A stretch of 45,390 nt of DNA from JAAYCI01 sp964369525 (lineage in GTDB: Bacteria; Bacillota; Clostridia; Oscillospirales; Ruminococcaceae), in contig CAYJEW010000017.1 in the NCBI GenBank assembly GCA_964369525.1, forward strand, positions 1 through 45,390, read 5' to 3'. Both the position numbers and the translations under genes were made by a program. Positions 22,680 to 31,004 of the stretch are shown in pieces. Under the pieces are notes generated by a model that saw nothing but the letters and a program-made list of their open reading frames with translations, searched no databases and had not been told where the DNA came from. The first letter of the stretch is position 1. Every line of letters starts with the position of its first letter.

Positions 22680-24263
22680 TTAGCGGCCCACCTCGGAAAA
22701 CTCAAGGCCTTCGTTATGGTCCAGCGCCCAGCTTACGTTCCATATACTTGTAAACAGCACCAGCGCGTTGCCTTTAAGGTCTTCCACCCGCTTTGAGTCG
22801 CTTGTAAGGTCTAGCTTTGCAAGCTCGCCCTCATGCTTTTGCACCCAGCGGATATGCTGATATGGTAGGTTTTGTAGGCGGATATCCACGCCGTATTCGT
22901 TTTTCAGCCTGTATTCCAGCACCTCAAACTGCAAAACGCCCACCGCGCCCACAATTACCTCTTCCAGCCCGCCGCCCGGCTCTTTAAATATCTGTATAGC
23001 ACCCTCTTGTGCAATTTGTGTGATACCTTTTACAAACTGCTTGCGCTTCATGGTATCTTTTTGGCGCAGTGCCGCAAAATGCTCCGGCGCAAATGTGGGT
23101 ATGCCCTCAAACACAAACGGCTTGCTGCCGGCCATCAGCGTGTCGCCTATAGAGAATATGCCGGGGTCGAACACGCCAAGAATATCGCCTGCAAACGCCT
23201 CGTCGATAACCTGCCGCTCCTCGGCCATCATCTGCTGTGGCATGGCCATTTTTATCTGTTTGCCCTGCTGCACATGTTGCGCCTCCATGCCTTTTTCAAA
23301 CTTGCCGGAGCACACCCGCAAAAACGCAATACGGTCTCGGTGGGCTGGGTTCATGTTTGCCTGAATTTTAAAAACAAACGCTGAAAATTGTTCTGAATAT
23401 GGGTCCACCTCGCCTGTGGAGGCCATGCGCGCCAGCGGAGGTGGCGCCATCTGCAAAAACGCCTGCAAAAACGGCTCTACCCCAAAGTTTGTGAGCGCCG
23501 AGCCAAAAAATACCGGTGTTTGCTTACCGCTTTGCATCGCCTGCTCGTCAAACTGCGTGCCTGCAACATCTAAAAGCTCTATGTCGTCACGCAGTACGCT
23601 GTGGGCGGCCTTACCAACTAGCTCGTCCAGCTCGGCACTGCCCAGTGGTAGCTTGCGCGCGGCCACCTGCTTTGCGCCGCGCAGTACCCCCTCAAACGCT
23701 AAAATTGTGCTTTGCTCGCGGCTGTACACGCCTTTAAAGTCTTTGCCGCTTCCTACCGGCCAGTTCATTGCATATGTTTCAATGCCCAGCACATCTTCAA
23801 TATCTTCCAGCAGCTCCAGCGCAGGTTTTGCCTCGCGGTCCATCTTATTTATAAATGTAAATATAGGTATGCCTCGCATTACGCATACCTTAAATAATTT
23901 TTTGGTTTGTGCTTCCACGCCTTTGGCCGCGTCTATAACCATAACTGCGGCGTCGGCCGCCATTAGCGTGCGGTAGGTGTCTTCCGAGAAATCTTGGTGG
24001 CCGGGGGTGTCTAGAATATTTACGCAGTAGTTGTCGTACTCAAACTGCAACACGCTGGAGGTTACACTTATTCCACGCTGTTTTTCTATCTCCATCCAGT
24101 CACTCACAGCATGGCGGGTACTTTTTTTGCCCTTTACGCTACCTGCAAGCCCAATGGCACCTGCATACAGCAGTAGCTTTTCGGTTAGTGTTGTTTTGCC
24201 GGCGTCGGGGTGGCTGATAATTGCAAATGTGCGCCTGCGTTCAATTTGTTGTTTGGTGGTCAT
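22680..24263 (-). CDS. prfC: Peptide chain release factor 3
   Basis: GTPase that recycles class I release factors from the ribosome after termination. The 527-aa length matches RF3. G motifs: SHPDAGKTT (17-25), RGISVT, DTPGHQDF and NKMDRE. The N-terminal KQQIERRRTFAIISHPDAGKTT and the spacing distinguish it from EF-G, which is longer and has extra domains. ATG at 24263 has AAAGG six bases upstream; an open frame extends upstream but lacks a better start. It follows ymdB by 75 bases on the same strand. Confidence 0.95.
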   Translation of the reverse strand: MTTKQQIERRRTFAIISHPDAGKTTLTEKLLLYAGAIGLAGSVKGKKSTRHAVSDWMEIEKQRGISVTSSVLQFEYDNYCVNILDTPGHQDFSEDTYRTLMAADAAVMVIDAAKGVEAQTKKLFKVCVMRGIPIFTFINKMDREAKPALELLEDIEDVLGIETYAMNWPVGSGKDFKGVYSREQSTILAFEGVLRGAKQVAARKLPLGSAELDELVGKAAHSVLRDDIELLDVAGTQFDEQAMQSGKQTPVFFGSALTNFGVEPFLQAFLQMAPPPLARMASTGEVDPYSEQFSAFVFKIQANMNPAHRDRIAFLRVCSGKFEKGMEAQHVQQGKQIKMAMPQQMMAEERQVIDEAFAGDILGVFDPGIFSIGDTLMAGSKPFVFEGIPTFAPEHFAALRQKDTMKRKQFVKGITQIAQEGAIQIFKEPGGGLEEVIVGAVGVLQFEVLEYRLKNEYGVDIRLQNLPYQHIRWVQKHEGELAKLDLTSDSKRVEDLKGNALVLFTSIWNVSWALDHNEGLEFSEVGR

Positions 24264-24338
24264 GTTAAGCCTTTCTTTCAGCACTGCTTGCAGGCTGTTT
24301 TGTGATTTTTAGCTATACCCTATGTATAAATTGCTTGG

Positions 24339-25103
24339 CTACAATATGATGCGCCGAACCTCACTGCAAAGTCCATTCTGGGCATTTAGTGTAAATAGCA
24401 CGGCGTTTATTGTGCACGGACCGTCTGCCACATTAAACACCACCGGCACATGCATTCGCTGGCGCTCTATGGCGTCTTGTGGGCGCACGCCGATAACGCT
24501 TAGCGCAGGGCCTGTCATACCAACATCGGTGATGTAGCCTGTGCCGCCGGGCAAAATCTGCTCGTCGGCCGTTTGCACATGGGTGTGGGTGCCAAAAAAT
24601 GCGCTAACCCTGCCGTCTAAATAAAAAGCCAGCGCCTTTTTTTCGGCGGTGGATTCGGCATGAAAATCCACTACCGTGTAGGTGGCGTTGCCTTTTTTTA
24701 GCAGTGCATCGGCACGTTTAAACGGGCTGTCGATAGGTTCCATCCACGCAACCCCTGCAAGGTTTATTACCCTTATTGTGCCATGGCGGCCTGTGTCTAC
24801 CACGCAGCAGCCTGCCTCATCTTCTGCATACGGCAGATTTGCAGGACACAATATGCGCTCGTTTTCGGAGTAAAGTTGCATTTTTGCGCGGCGCAGGCTG
24901 TGGTTGCCGCCTGTTAGCACGTCGGCATACTGCAAAAGCTGTTCTGCCTCGGCCTTGCCAAGGCCCACTCCGCTGCTGCTACAGTTTTCGGCATTTACCA
25001 CCACCAGCTGGGCGTCTGTTTCCCTGCGCAGTGCCGGCAGGCGACTGCATAGATACTCCAGCCCATTTGTCCCTACCACATCACCAATACATAATACTTT
25101 CAT
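24339..25103 (-). CDS. ymdB: YmdB-like metallophosphoesterase (cyclic-nucleotide phosphodiesterase family)
   Basis: A 254-aa phosphoesterase. In B. subtilis YmdB hydrolyses cyclic nucleotides and is needed for biofilm and nanotube gene expression; it is usually encoded next to rny. Metal ligands fall at the expected positions: Asp8 (CIGDVVG), Glu39-Asn40 (NAENCSSSG), Asn67-His68 (TGGNH), a His in VDFHAES and GTHTHVQTAD. One difference is GGNHSLRR in place of the common GNHTW. ATG at 25103 has AGGTG five bases upstream. Rny lies upstream on the same strand, but a terminator stands between. Confidence 0.92.
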   Translation of the reverse strand: MKVLCIGDVVGTNGLEYLCSRLPALRRETDAQLVVVNAENCSSSGVGLGKAEAEQLLQYADVLTGGNHSLRRAKMQLYSENERILCPANLPYAEDEAGCCVVDTGRHGTIRVINLAGVAWMEPIDSPFKRADALLKKGNATYTVVDFHAESTAEKKALAFYLDGRVSAFFGTHTHVQTADEQILPGGTGYITDVGMTGPALSVIGVRPQDAIERQRMHVPVVFNVADGPCTINAVLFTLNAQNGLCSEVRRIIL

Positions 25104-25170
25104 CTCTTCACCTATAAGTGGGCGGGGGTAATCCGCCACGGTTTTAACAGGCGGCCATGCGCCTTACCGC

Positions 25171-25205
25171 AAAACAAAAGCCAGGCACCTTTGGTGCCTG
25201 ACTTT
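25171..25205 (-). terminator. Terminator of rny
   Basis: CAGGCACC (25182-25189) and GGTGCCTG (25193-25200) pair around TTT; on the minus strand GCTTTTGTTTT follows. It separates rny from ymdB. Confidence 0.8.
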
Positions 25206-25216
25206 TTGCGACATTG

Positions 25217-26770
25217 TTACTTCGCGTAGTCAATTGCACGGCTTTCGCGCACTACGTTTACCTTAATTTGTCCGGGGTAGTCCAGCTCGTTTTCAATTTT
25301 TTGGCTTATGTCGTGCGCCAGTATAACCAGCTGGTCGTCATTTATCTGGTCGGGCTTTACAAGTATGCGCACCTCGCGGCCTGCTTGGATAGCATAGCTA
25401 CTTTCTACCCCTGAGAAACCTTTTGCAATCTCTTCCAGGTTTTCAAGGCGCTTGATGTAACTTTCAAGGTTTTCGCGGCGTGCGCCAGGCCTTGCCGCCG
25501 AGATAGCGTCGGCCGCCATAACAATAAACGCCAGCGTGGTTTTTGGCTCTACATCGCCGTGGTGGGCCTCTATGGCGTGAATTGCAGCAGGGTTTTCCTT
25601 GTATTTCTTTGCAATATCCACGCCTATTTGTACATGGCTACCTTCAATTTCGTGGTCCAGCGCCTTGCCTAGGTCGTGCAAAAGGCCTGCGCGTTTTGCC
25701 TGGGTTACGTTCATGCCAAGTTCTGCGGCCATAATGCCCGAAAGATAGGCTACCTCCAGCGAATGGTTCAGCACGTTTTGGCCATAGCTTGTGCGGTACT
25801 TAAGGCGGCCAAGCAGCTTTACAATATCGGGGTGAATACTATGCACGCCTGCTTCCATAATGGCGCGCTCGCCCTCGCGCTTCATAACAAGCTCTAGGTC
25901 TCTGCGGCTTTTTTCTACAGTTTCTTCAATACGGGCGGGGTGTATACGGCCGTCGGCAATAAGCTTTTCAAGCGTTTGCCTTGCAACCTCGCGGCGCACA
26001 GGGTCGAAGCTGGACAGCGTGATAGCCTCGGGGGTGTCATCTATAATAAGGTCTACCCCTGTGGCTGTTTCCAGCGCACGAATGTTTCTGCCCTCGCGGC
26101 CAATAATTCGGCCTTTCATCTCGTCGTTAGGCAGCGGTACCACGCTAACGGTGGCCTCGCTTGAATGGTCGGCCGCACAGCGAGCAATTGCCTGGCCAAT
26201 AAGCTCTCGGGCAAGCTCGTCTGCGTCGTCTTTCACACTTGCCTCAAACAGCGATATCTTCATGGCTTTTTCGTGGGTTAGCTGTTCGTCCAGCCTTGAA
26301 AGCAGTAGCCCTCTGGCTTCGTCTTGGGTAAGGCCCGCAATAGTTTCCAGCTTGCCCAGCTCGCGCTGTTTAATTTGGTCTATCTCGGCCAGCTTTGCCT
26401 CGGCCAGTTTTGTGCGCTGGCTTAGGTCTTCTTCTTTTTGCTCCAGCGCTGTTGTTTTTTTGTCTATCGCTTCTTCTTTTTGCTCTACCCTGCGCTCTTG
26501 GCGGCTTACCTCGCTGCGCCGCTCGCGTATCTCTTTTTCGGCTTCTTGGCGGGCTTGGTAGGCTTGGTCTTTAGCTTCTACGGTTGCTTCTTTTAGTTTT
26601 TGTTCGGCGTTCTTGATGGCATCGTTGACAATTTTTTTGGCTTCTTCCTCTGCAGAACCTACGGTTGCCTCGGCTGTACGCCGACGATAAGTTATGCCGG
26701 CTCTAAATGCGATTACCGCTGCCAAAATGCCCACGACAGCCACCAGCGCAATCCATACTGGTGTAGTCAA
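25217..26770 (-). CDS. rny: Ribonuclease Y
   Basis: Membrane-bound endoribonuclease that starts decay of many mRNAs in Firmicutes. The 517-aa protein has an N-terminal membrane helix (about 5-24), a long charged coiled coil (30-165), a KH domain with GRIIGREGRNI (220-230) and an HD domain with LLHDLGKA (His365-Asp366). This is the complete RNase Y layout. The start is TTG at 26770, with AAGGAG nine bases upstream; no ATG or GTG competes. The leader from its consensus promoter (26976-27004) is about 200 bases, very AT-rich, and contains a 7-nt tandem repeat, so post-transcriptional control, perhaps by RNase Y itself, is possible. Confidence 0.96.
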   Translation of the reverse strand: MTTPVWIALVAVVGILAAVIAFRAGITYRRRTAEATVGSAEEEAKKIVNDAIKNAEQKLKEATVEAKDQAYQARQEAEKEIRERRSEVSRQERRVEQKEEAIDKKTTALEQKEEDLSQRTKLAEAKLAEIDQIKQRELGKLETIAGLTQDEARGLLLSRLDEQLTHEKAMKISLFEASVKDDADELARELIGQAIARCAADHSSEATVSVVPLPNDEMKGRIIGREGRNIRALETATGVDLIIDDTPEAITLSSFDPVRREVARQTLEKLIADGRIHPARIEETVEKSRRDLELVMKREGERAIMEAGVHSIHPDIVKLLGRLKYRTSYGQNVLNHSLEVAYLSGIMAAELGMNVTQAKRAGLLHDLGKALDHEIEGSHVQIGVDIAKKYKENPAAIHAIEAHHGDVEPKTTLAFIVMAADAISAARPGARRENLESYIKRLENLEEIAKGFSGVESSYAIQAGREVRILVKPDQINDDQLVILAHDISQKIENELDYPGQIKVNVVRESRAIDYAK

Positions 26771-26790
26771 TGGTGTCGTCTCCTTAAATA

Positions 26791-26818
26791 GTTAATTGTT
26801 AAATGTTGAGTGTTGGTT
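26791..26818 (-). repeat. Degenerate 7-nt tandem repeat before rny
   Basis: Four units read GTTAATT, GTTAAAT, GTTGAGT, GTTGGTT on the plus strand, ending about 13 bases before the rny ribosome binding site in the minus-strand leader. Confidence 0.5.
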
Positions 26819-26975
26819 TTTGCACAAAATAACACGTCTTCGGCAAAAAAACCTTCGATATAAAATATCAAAAAAATAGAAAAATTTAAAAAATAAAACG
26901 CAGAAAAACATTAAAAAGTTATTTTTTGATATATGTAAAAATGTAAATAAGATTAAACCTATTATACCACCTATT

Positions 26976-27004
26976 ATTGTAGAACCTGCCTTATCAAATG
27001 TCAA
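26976..27004 (-). promoter_or_regulatory. Promoter for rny
   Basis: On the minus strand consensus TTGACA (27004-26999), 17 bases, TACAAT (26981-26976). Its -35 box is half of the palindrome shared with the thrS promoter. Confidence 0.85.
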
Positions 27005-27030
27005 GCATTGTAATCAATTATTTGCTTGAC
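27000..27030. repeat. Inverted repeat formed by two back-to-back -35 boxes
   Basis: GTCAAGCA (27000-27007) and TGCTTGAC (27023-27030) are perfect reverse complements with 15 bases between. Each contains the -35 region of one of the divergent rny and thrS promoters. Confidence 0.7.
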
Positions 27031-27054
27031 AAGTGCATGCCTCAATGATATCAT
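27026..27054 (+). promoter_or_regulatory. Promoter for the thrS leader
   Basis: Consensus TTGACA (27026-27031), 17 bases, TATCAT (27049-27054). Transcription should start near 27061, giving a leader of about 430 bases. Confidence 0.85.
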
Positions 27055-27060
27055 AGTAAA

Positions 27061-27332
27061 AATATATAAGGCGATAAATCGGACAACGCTATTGGTAACA
27101 CGCTGCTTTTTAGAGAGGTGGGCACACGCTGCAAGCCTGCCAAGCCGCCACCATAGCTACCACCGAAGGCGCTAGCCGCCTAGCCGCAGAAGCGAACTTC
27201 TGCCGGGCCTGCCCGTTACAGCAGCTAAAAGCGGCNNNNNNNNNNCGGCGCTTTTTTGCGCAAGCCGGGTGGAACCGTGGGCTTTCTCACCCCGGCTCAG
27301 TTGGGTAACTCCAGCTGAGCCGGTTTTATTTT
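27061..27332 (+). promoter_or_regulatory. T-box riboswitch controlling thrS
   Basis: Senses uncharged tRNA-Thr and allows read-through into thrS. The T-box bulge TGGAACC is at 27270-27276. AGCCGGG (27263-27269) can pair with CCCGGCT (27291-27297) as antiterminator; the competing terminator pairs CCGGCTCAG (27292-27300) with CTGAGCCGG (27315-27323), followed by TTTTATTTT. The two helices share 27292-27297, so they exclude each other. An AGAGAGG element at 27112-27118 suits the start of Stem I. Tandem ACC codons at 27159-27164 in a hairpin loop are specifier candidates for threonine. A very stable CGAA hairpin (27186-27203) lies between. Ten N bases interrupt the element. Confidence 0.9.
27236..27245. 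other. Assembly gap (10 N)
   Basis: Ten N bases within the T-box leader, between AAAGCGGC and CGGCGCTTTT. The true length and sequence here are unknown; the flanks suggest a hairpin that hindered assembly. Confidence 0.99.
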
Positions 27333-27343
27333 GCCCAAAATGT

Positions 27344-27399
27344 CTAAAAATCGGTAGGGCGAGAAATTTTTAGGCTATATCAAGGCGGCATCTACCGCC
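27344..27399 (+). other. Two extra hairpins between T-box terminator and thrS
   Basis: CTAAAAAT (27344-27351) pairs with ATTTTTAG (27366-27373), and GGCGG (27384-27388) with CCGCC (27395-27399). Neither has a T-run. They form the rest of the thrS leader. Confidence 0.4.
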
Positions 27400-27494
27400 G
27401 CAAAGTAATACCTATTAAACAAAGGCGCTAAATTTGATAGCAACAGGTGGTGTAAACCTCACCCCTTACCACCTCAATTTTAAGGAGAGTTTAT

Positions 27495-29399
27495 ATGATT
27501 AACGTTACATTAAAAGACGGTAGCCAAAAAACATTCGAGCCGGGCACACTTGTTATAGACGTGGCAAAAAGCCTTGGTGCAGGCCTTGCCAAAGCGGCAT
27601 GCGCCGCACGCATAAACGGCGAGGCGTGCGATTTACGCACCGTGCTTTCCGAAGACTGCGCGCTTGAGATATGCACGTTTGACGACGCCGACGGCCGCCA
27701 CGCATTTTGGCACAGCGGCAGCCATATTTTGGCGCAGGCGGTGTTGCGCCTTTTTCCAAACGCCAAGTTTGCCATTGGCCCTGCCATAGATAATGGCTTT
27801 TATTACGACTTCGATGTTACCCCGGCATTCACCGAAGAAAACCTTGCCGCCATTGAAGCCGAGATGAAAAACATTGTTAAAGAAAATCTGCCTATAACAC
27901 GTCGCGAAGTAGCGCCGGCCGAGGCCGTAAAGCTGTTTGAAGACCAGCCATATAAGCTGGAGCTTTTGCAAAAACACGCCGACGCAGGCCAAAACATAAG
28001 CCTGTACAGCCAGGGCGATTTTACCGACCTTTGCGCAGGCCCGCATGTTATGAGCACAGGTGCGTTAAAAGCCATTAAGCTAACCAGCGCCACCGGCGCT
28101 TACTGGCACGGCGACTCAAACCTGCCTATGCTAAGCCGAATATACGGCACAGCCTACCCAAAACAAAGCGAGCTGGACGCATACCTAAACATGCTGGAAG
28201 AGGCCAAAAAGCGCGACCATCGCCGCCTTGGCCGCGAGCTTGGGCTTTTTACTATGATGGAAGAGGGCCCGGGCTTCCCGTTTTTCCTGCCAAACGGTAT
28301 GGTACTTAGGCGCGAGCTTATGCGCTACTGGGAAGAGGTACACGACGCCGCAGGCTACCAAGAAATTTCTACCCCTATTATGCTAAACCAAGATTTGTGG
28401 CTACGCAGCGGCCACTGGGCACACTATAAAGACAACATGTATGCCTGCGAAATCGACAACGGCACGTTCTGCCTAAAGCCCATGAACTGCCCCGGTTCAA
28501 TGCTTTTTTACAAAAACAGTATGCATAGCTACCGCGAGTTTCCAATGCGTGTGGCCGAACGCGGGCTGGTGCACCGCCACGAGCTTTCGGGCGCATTGCA
28601 CGGCCTTATGCGGGTGCGCGCATTTACACAAGACGATGCGCACATCTTTATGATGCCCTCGCAGATTAAAGACGAGATAAAAGGCGTTATGCGGCTGATA
28701 GACGAGGTTTACTCGCTGTTTGGCTTTGATTACTTTATAGAGCTATCCACCATGCCCGAAGACCACATGGGCGACGAAGCCGTGTGGAACAGCGCTACAA
28801 CCGCACTGCGAGAGTCGCTGGAAGAGGTGGGCCGCAGCTACAAAATAAACGAGGGCGACGGCGCTTTTTATGGCCCAAAACTCGATTTTCATCTTGTAGA
28901 CGCAATAGGCCGTACCTGGCAGTGCGCCACCATTCAGCTAGACTTTCAAATGCCGGAGCGCTTCGAGCTTGAGTATGTGGGCGAAGACGGCGCGCGCCAC
29001 CGCCCTGTTATGATACATCGCGTTGTGCTTGGCAGTGTAGAGCGTTTTATTGGCATATTAATCGAACATTTTGCAGGTGCACTGCCTTGCTGGCTGTCTC
29101 CCGTGCAGGTAATGCTTGTGCCTATCACCGACGCCCACCACGAGTATGCACAGCAGGTGCAAAGCCGGCTTAAAGCCGCAGGCATCCGCGTAGAAGCAGA
29201 CCTGCGCCGAGAGAAGATGAACTACAAAATTCGCGAGGCGCAGATGCGCAAAATTCCCTACATGCTTGTTATGGGAGACAAAGAGGTAAGCGAGGGCACT
29301 GTGGCTGTGCGTGCACGCAAGCAGGAAAACGGCGGCGTGCAAAGCCTGGATGCATTTATTGCTACCATTCAAAAAGAAATTGCCGAGCGGCAGATATAG
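27495..29399 (+). CDS. thrS: Threonyl-tRNA synthetase
   Basis: Charges tRNA-Thr with threonine. The 634-aa protein has the full layout: TGS domain (1-60, MINVTLKDGSQ), editing domain with HSGSHILAQA (about 73-82), class II catalytic core and anticodon-binding domain at the C-terminus. The zinc ligand Cys332 (MKPMNCPGSM) and the motif 2 loop following (RHELSGALHGLMRVRAF) are intact, and DAIGRTWQCATIQLDF belongs to the catalytic core. ATG at 27495 has AAGGAG seven bases upstream. Expression is controlled by the T-box leader, and it is closed by a strong terminator. Confidence 0.98.
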   Translation: MINVTLKDGSQKTFEPGTLVIDVAKSLGAGLAKAACAARINGEACDLRTVLSEDCALEICTFDDADGRHAFWHSGSHILAQAVLRLFPNAKFAIGPAIDNGFYYDFDVTPAFTEENLAAIEAEMKNIVKENLPITRREVAPAEAVKLFEDQPYKLELLQKHADAGQNISLYSQGDFTDLCAGPHVMSTGALKAIKLTSATGAYWHGDSNLPMLSRIYGTAYPKQSELDAYLNMLEEAKKRDHRRLGRELGLFTMMEEGPGFPFFLPNGMVLRRELMRYWEEVHDAAGYQEISTPIMLNQDLWLRSGHWAHYKDNMYACEIDNGTFCLKPMNCPGSMLFYKNSMHSYREFPMRVAERGLVHRHELSGALHGLMRVRAFTQDDAHIFMMPSQIKDEIKGVMRLIDEVYSLFGFDYFIELSTMPEDHMGDEAVWNSATTALRESLEEVGRSYKINEGDGAFYGPKLDFHLVDAIGRTWQCATIQLDFQMPERFELEYVGEDGARHRPVMIHRVVLGSVERFIGILIEHFAGALPCWLSPVQVMLVPITDAHHEYAQQVQSRLKAAGIRVEADLRREKMNYKIREAQMRKIPYMLVMGDKEVSEGTVAVRARKQENGGVQSLDAFIATIQKEIAERQI

Positions 29400-29524
29400 C
29401 GCCGCATATTGATTTACCACATAGCTGGCTATGGTAGGCTAATTCGCTAACCGCAACTAGTATTTTACTGCTCTACTAAATTAAAACGGCTGTGCGCAAA
29501 GCACCTAGCCAAACAAACTTAACT

Positions 29525-29585
29525 AAAAAAGCGTACACCATGTGGGCAAAAGTTTTACCGCCCTTATGGTGTACGCTTTTTGTTT
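29525..29585. terminator. Bidirectional terminator between thrS and DUF1905 gene
   Basis: The 16-base arms 29526-29541 and 29566-29581 are perfect reverse complements, with T-runs on both strands. Inside, GGGC can pair with GCCC. It is placed for the convergent DUF1905 gene as well as thrS. Confidence 0.85.
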
Positions 29586-29629
29586 TGGTTTGTTAGCTGG
29601 CGCTAAACGCACCCGCCATAAAATAGCAT

Positions 29630-29917
29630 TTATTCCTCTTTTGGAACTATCACTACATGTACTGAATCTCCTGCCTGCTTGCCTAGCTCTGCGCGTATCT
29701 GCTTTAAAATCCCTAAAATATAGCAGGGCGAGCCGTCGGGGTTTTTCACGCCCATATTCACAACGCTGCCGGAATACGAAATGCCGTCAAATGTTGCGTC
29801 TACCTTCAAGCGCCCTTTGCCAAACTCTTTTTTTATATCAAATGGGCAGCGCACAAAAGCACCTCCTTGGGTGCTTTTTTCTATTACTGCATCAAATTCA
29901 ATTATTTTATTGGCCAT
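29630..29917 (-). CDS. DUF1905 domain protein
   Basis: A 95-aa protein made of one DUF1905 domain: IEFDAVIEKS, then GGAFVRCPFDIKKEFGKGRLKV, DGISYSGSVVNMG and LGKQAGDSVHVVI. This small beta-barrel family is widespread and its function is not established; the domain sometimes precedes a YdeI/OmpD-associated segment, absent here. ATG at 29917 has only a weak GAGA site. The coding strand contains AAGGAGG inside a hairpin that looks like a terminator on the opposite strand (29858-29880), with an in-frame GTG eight bases later; translation from there would lose the first 21 residues. The N-terminal residues match the family, so I keep the ATG. Confidence 0.85.
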   Translation of the reverse strand: MANKIIEFDAVIEKSTQGGAFVRCPFDIKKEFGKGRLKVDATFDGISYSGSVVNMGVKNPDGSPCYILGILKQIRAELGKQAGDSVHVVIVPKEE

Positions 29918-30092
29918 TTAATTCTCATTTCTGCCTATACAAATTTGTCTATTTATATCCCCATATTTTGTCTGGCTGTTGCTCTGAAAAAATATTTTAG
30001 TGTATTTATTTTGTATTTAATTGACTTTTTATCTATAGCTTTTTATGCCTTCATCGCCAAAGCATATGCGTAATTTATTCCTATTTAAATGC

Positions 30093-31004
30093 TTATAAAA
30101 GCTCGCTCACCTCAAGCATATTCTCCCAGTAACGCTTTGGCATGTTAGACATTCTGCAGCGCGGGTTGGTACGAGCCTCTATTGCAATGGTGTTGTAAAA
30201 CTGTTTCCACAGCGCTTGGTACTGCAGTTCCTCGTCGCTAACCTCGGGGTGCTGTATGTCGTCTAGAGGCACAATACTGCTTTTACGGTTTTGGTGAATA
30301 AGCGCGGCTTTGTGGGTTTTGTCGTATATCATAAACTGCTCGGACGAGTAGCGCATGGCAAAGTGCTCTGCCAAAAACGGCAGTACAAAGTTTTTAGGGG
30401 TAATGTGTGCTGCCAGCGCGCCGCCATAGTCAGCAAACCTCACAAACCCTTTCAGCAGGTGCGCCTCACCAAGCAGGTGTTTTTCAGCCGCCAAAAGTGG
30501 GTACACCTGCGCGTGGCCCATCATGTGCGGGGTTTTTGCACCTTGGCTATACCCCAGCAGTAAAAATTTTAACATCGCCAGCTCTTTTTGCGGCATACAG
30601 CTCAAAAAAACCGTCTCAACAAGCTCCAGAGCACGTGCCGAAATTTTGCTTTTCACCGACGCTCGCACCCGCGCTGCTTTTTCAAAATCTGTGGCAATTT
30701 CTTTTGTGGGGTACAGCGTGGGCTCGGCCTGCTGATGTGGCCATACATCGCAGGGCAGCTGCCCCGAATACACGCTCTCAAACACGCAACTGTAAAAGCC
30801 TTGCAGGCTGCCGTCGTATATATATACTATATCTGTTGCACTAGCCAGCGGCCGTGCGCTTTTACCTTGCGCTGCACAATATTGGGCCTTCGCGGCCTGC
30901 TGCGCCGCCTGCCTTGCGCTGCATTTTGTGGCAAAGGCACACGCCGCCTTGCCGCAATAGTTTTTTCTGCCACATGGCATAGCTACATTGCTTTGGCTAG
31001 GCAT
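30093..31004 (-). CDS. DUF4130 protein (TIGR03915-type), partner of the radical SAM protein
   Basis: A 303-aa protein. The family region starts at about residue 58 (DIVYIYDGSLQGFYSCVFESVYS) and runs to the end (MPKRYWENMLEV). TIGR03915 proteins are almost always encoded next to a TIGR03916 radical SAM protein, as here, and are thought to act on DNA; some are fused to a uracil-DNA glycosylase-like domain. The extra N-terminus of 57 residues is unusual, with cysteines at 11, 17, 22, 28 and 43 and many Ala and Gln. The start is sound: ATG at 31004 has GAGGAGG seven bases upstream, and no start codon exists nearer the domain. It overlaps the upstream gene by 22 bases. Confidence 0.85.
   Translation of the reverse strand: MPSQSNVAMPCGRKNYCGKAACAFATKCSARQAAQQAAKAQYCAAQGKSARPLASATDIVYIYDGSLQGFYSCVFESVYSGQLPCDVWPHQQAEPTLYPTKEIATDFEKAARVRASVKSKISARALELVETVFLSCMPQKELAMLKFLLLGYSQGAKTPHMMGHAQVYPLLAAEKHLLGEAHLLKGFVRFADYGGALAAHITPKNFVLPFLAEHFAMRYSSEQFMIYDKTHKAALIHQNRKSSIVPLDDIQHPEVSDEELQYQALWKQFYNTIAIEARTNPRCRMSNMPKRYWENMLEVSELL

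Noticed and set aside
26792..27004. 70-codon minus-strand frame rich in Phe and Ile before rny
   Set aside because: Its TTG start is the -35 box of the rny promoter, there is no ribosome binding site, and composition reflects AT-rich leader sequence.
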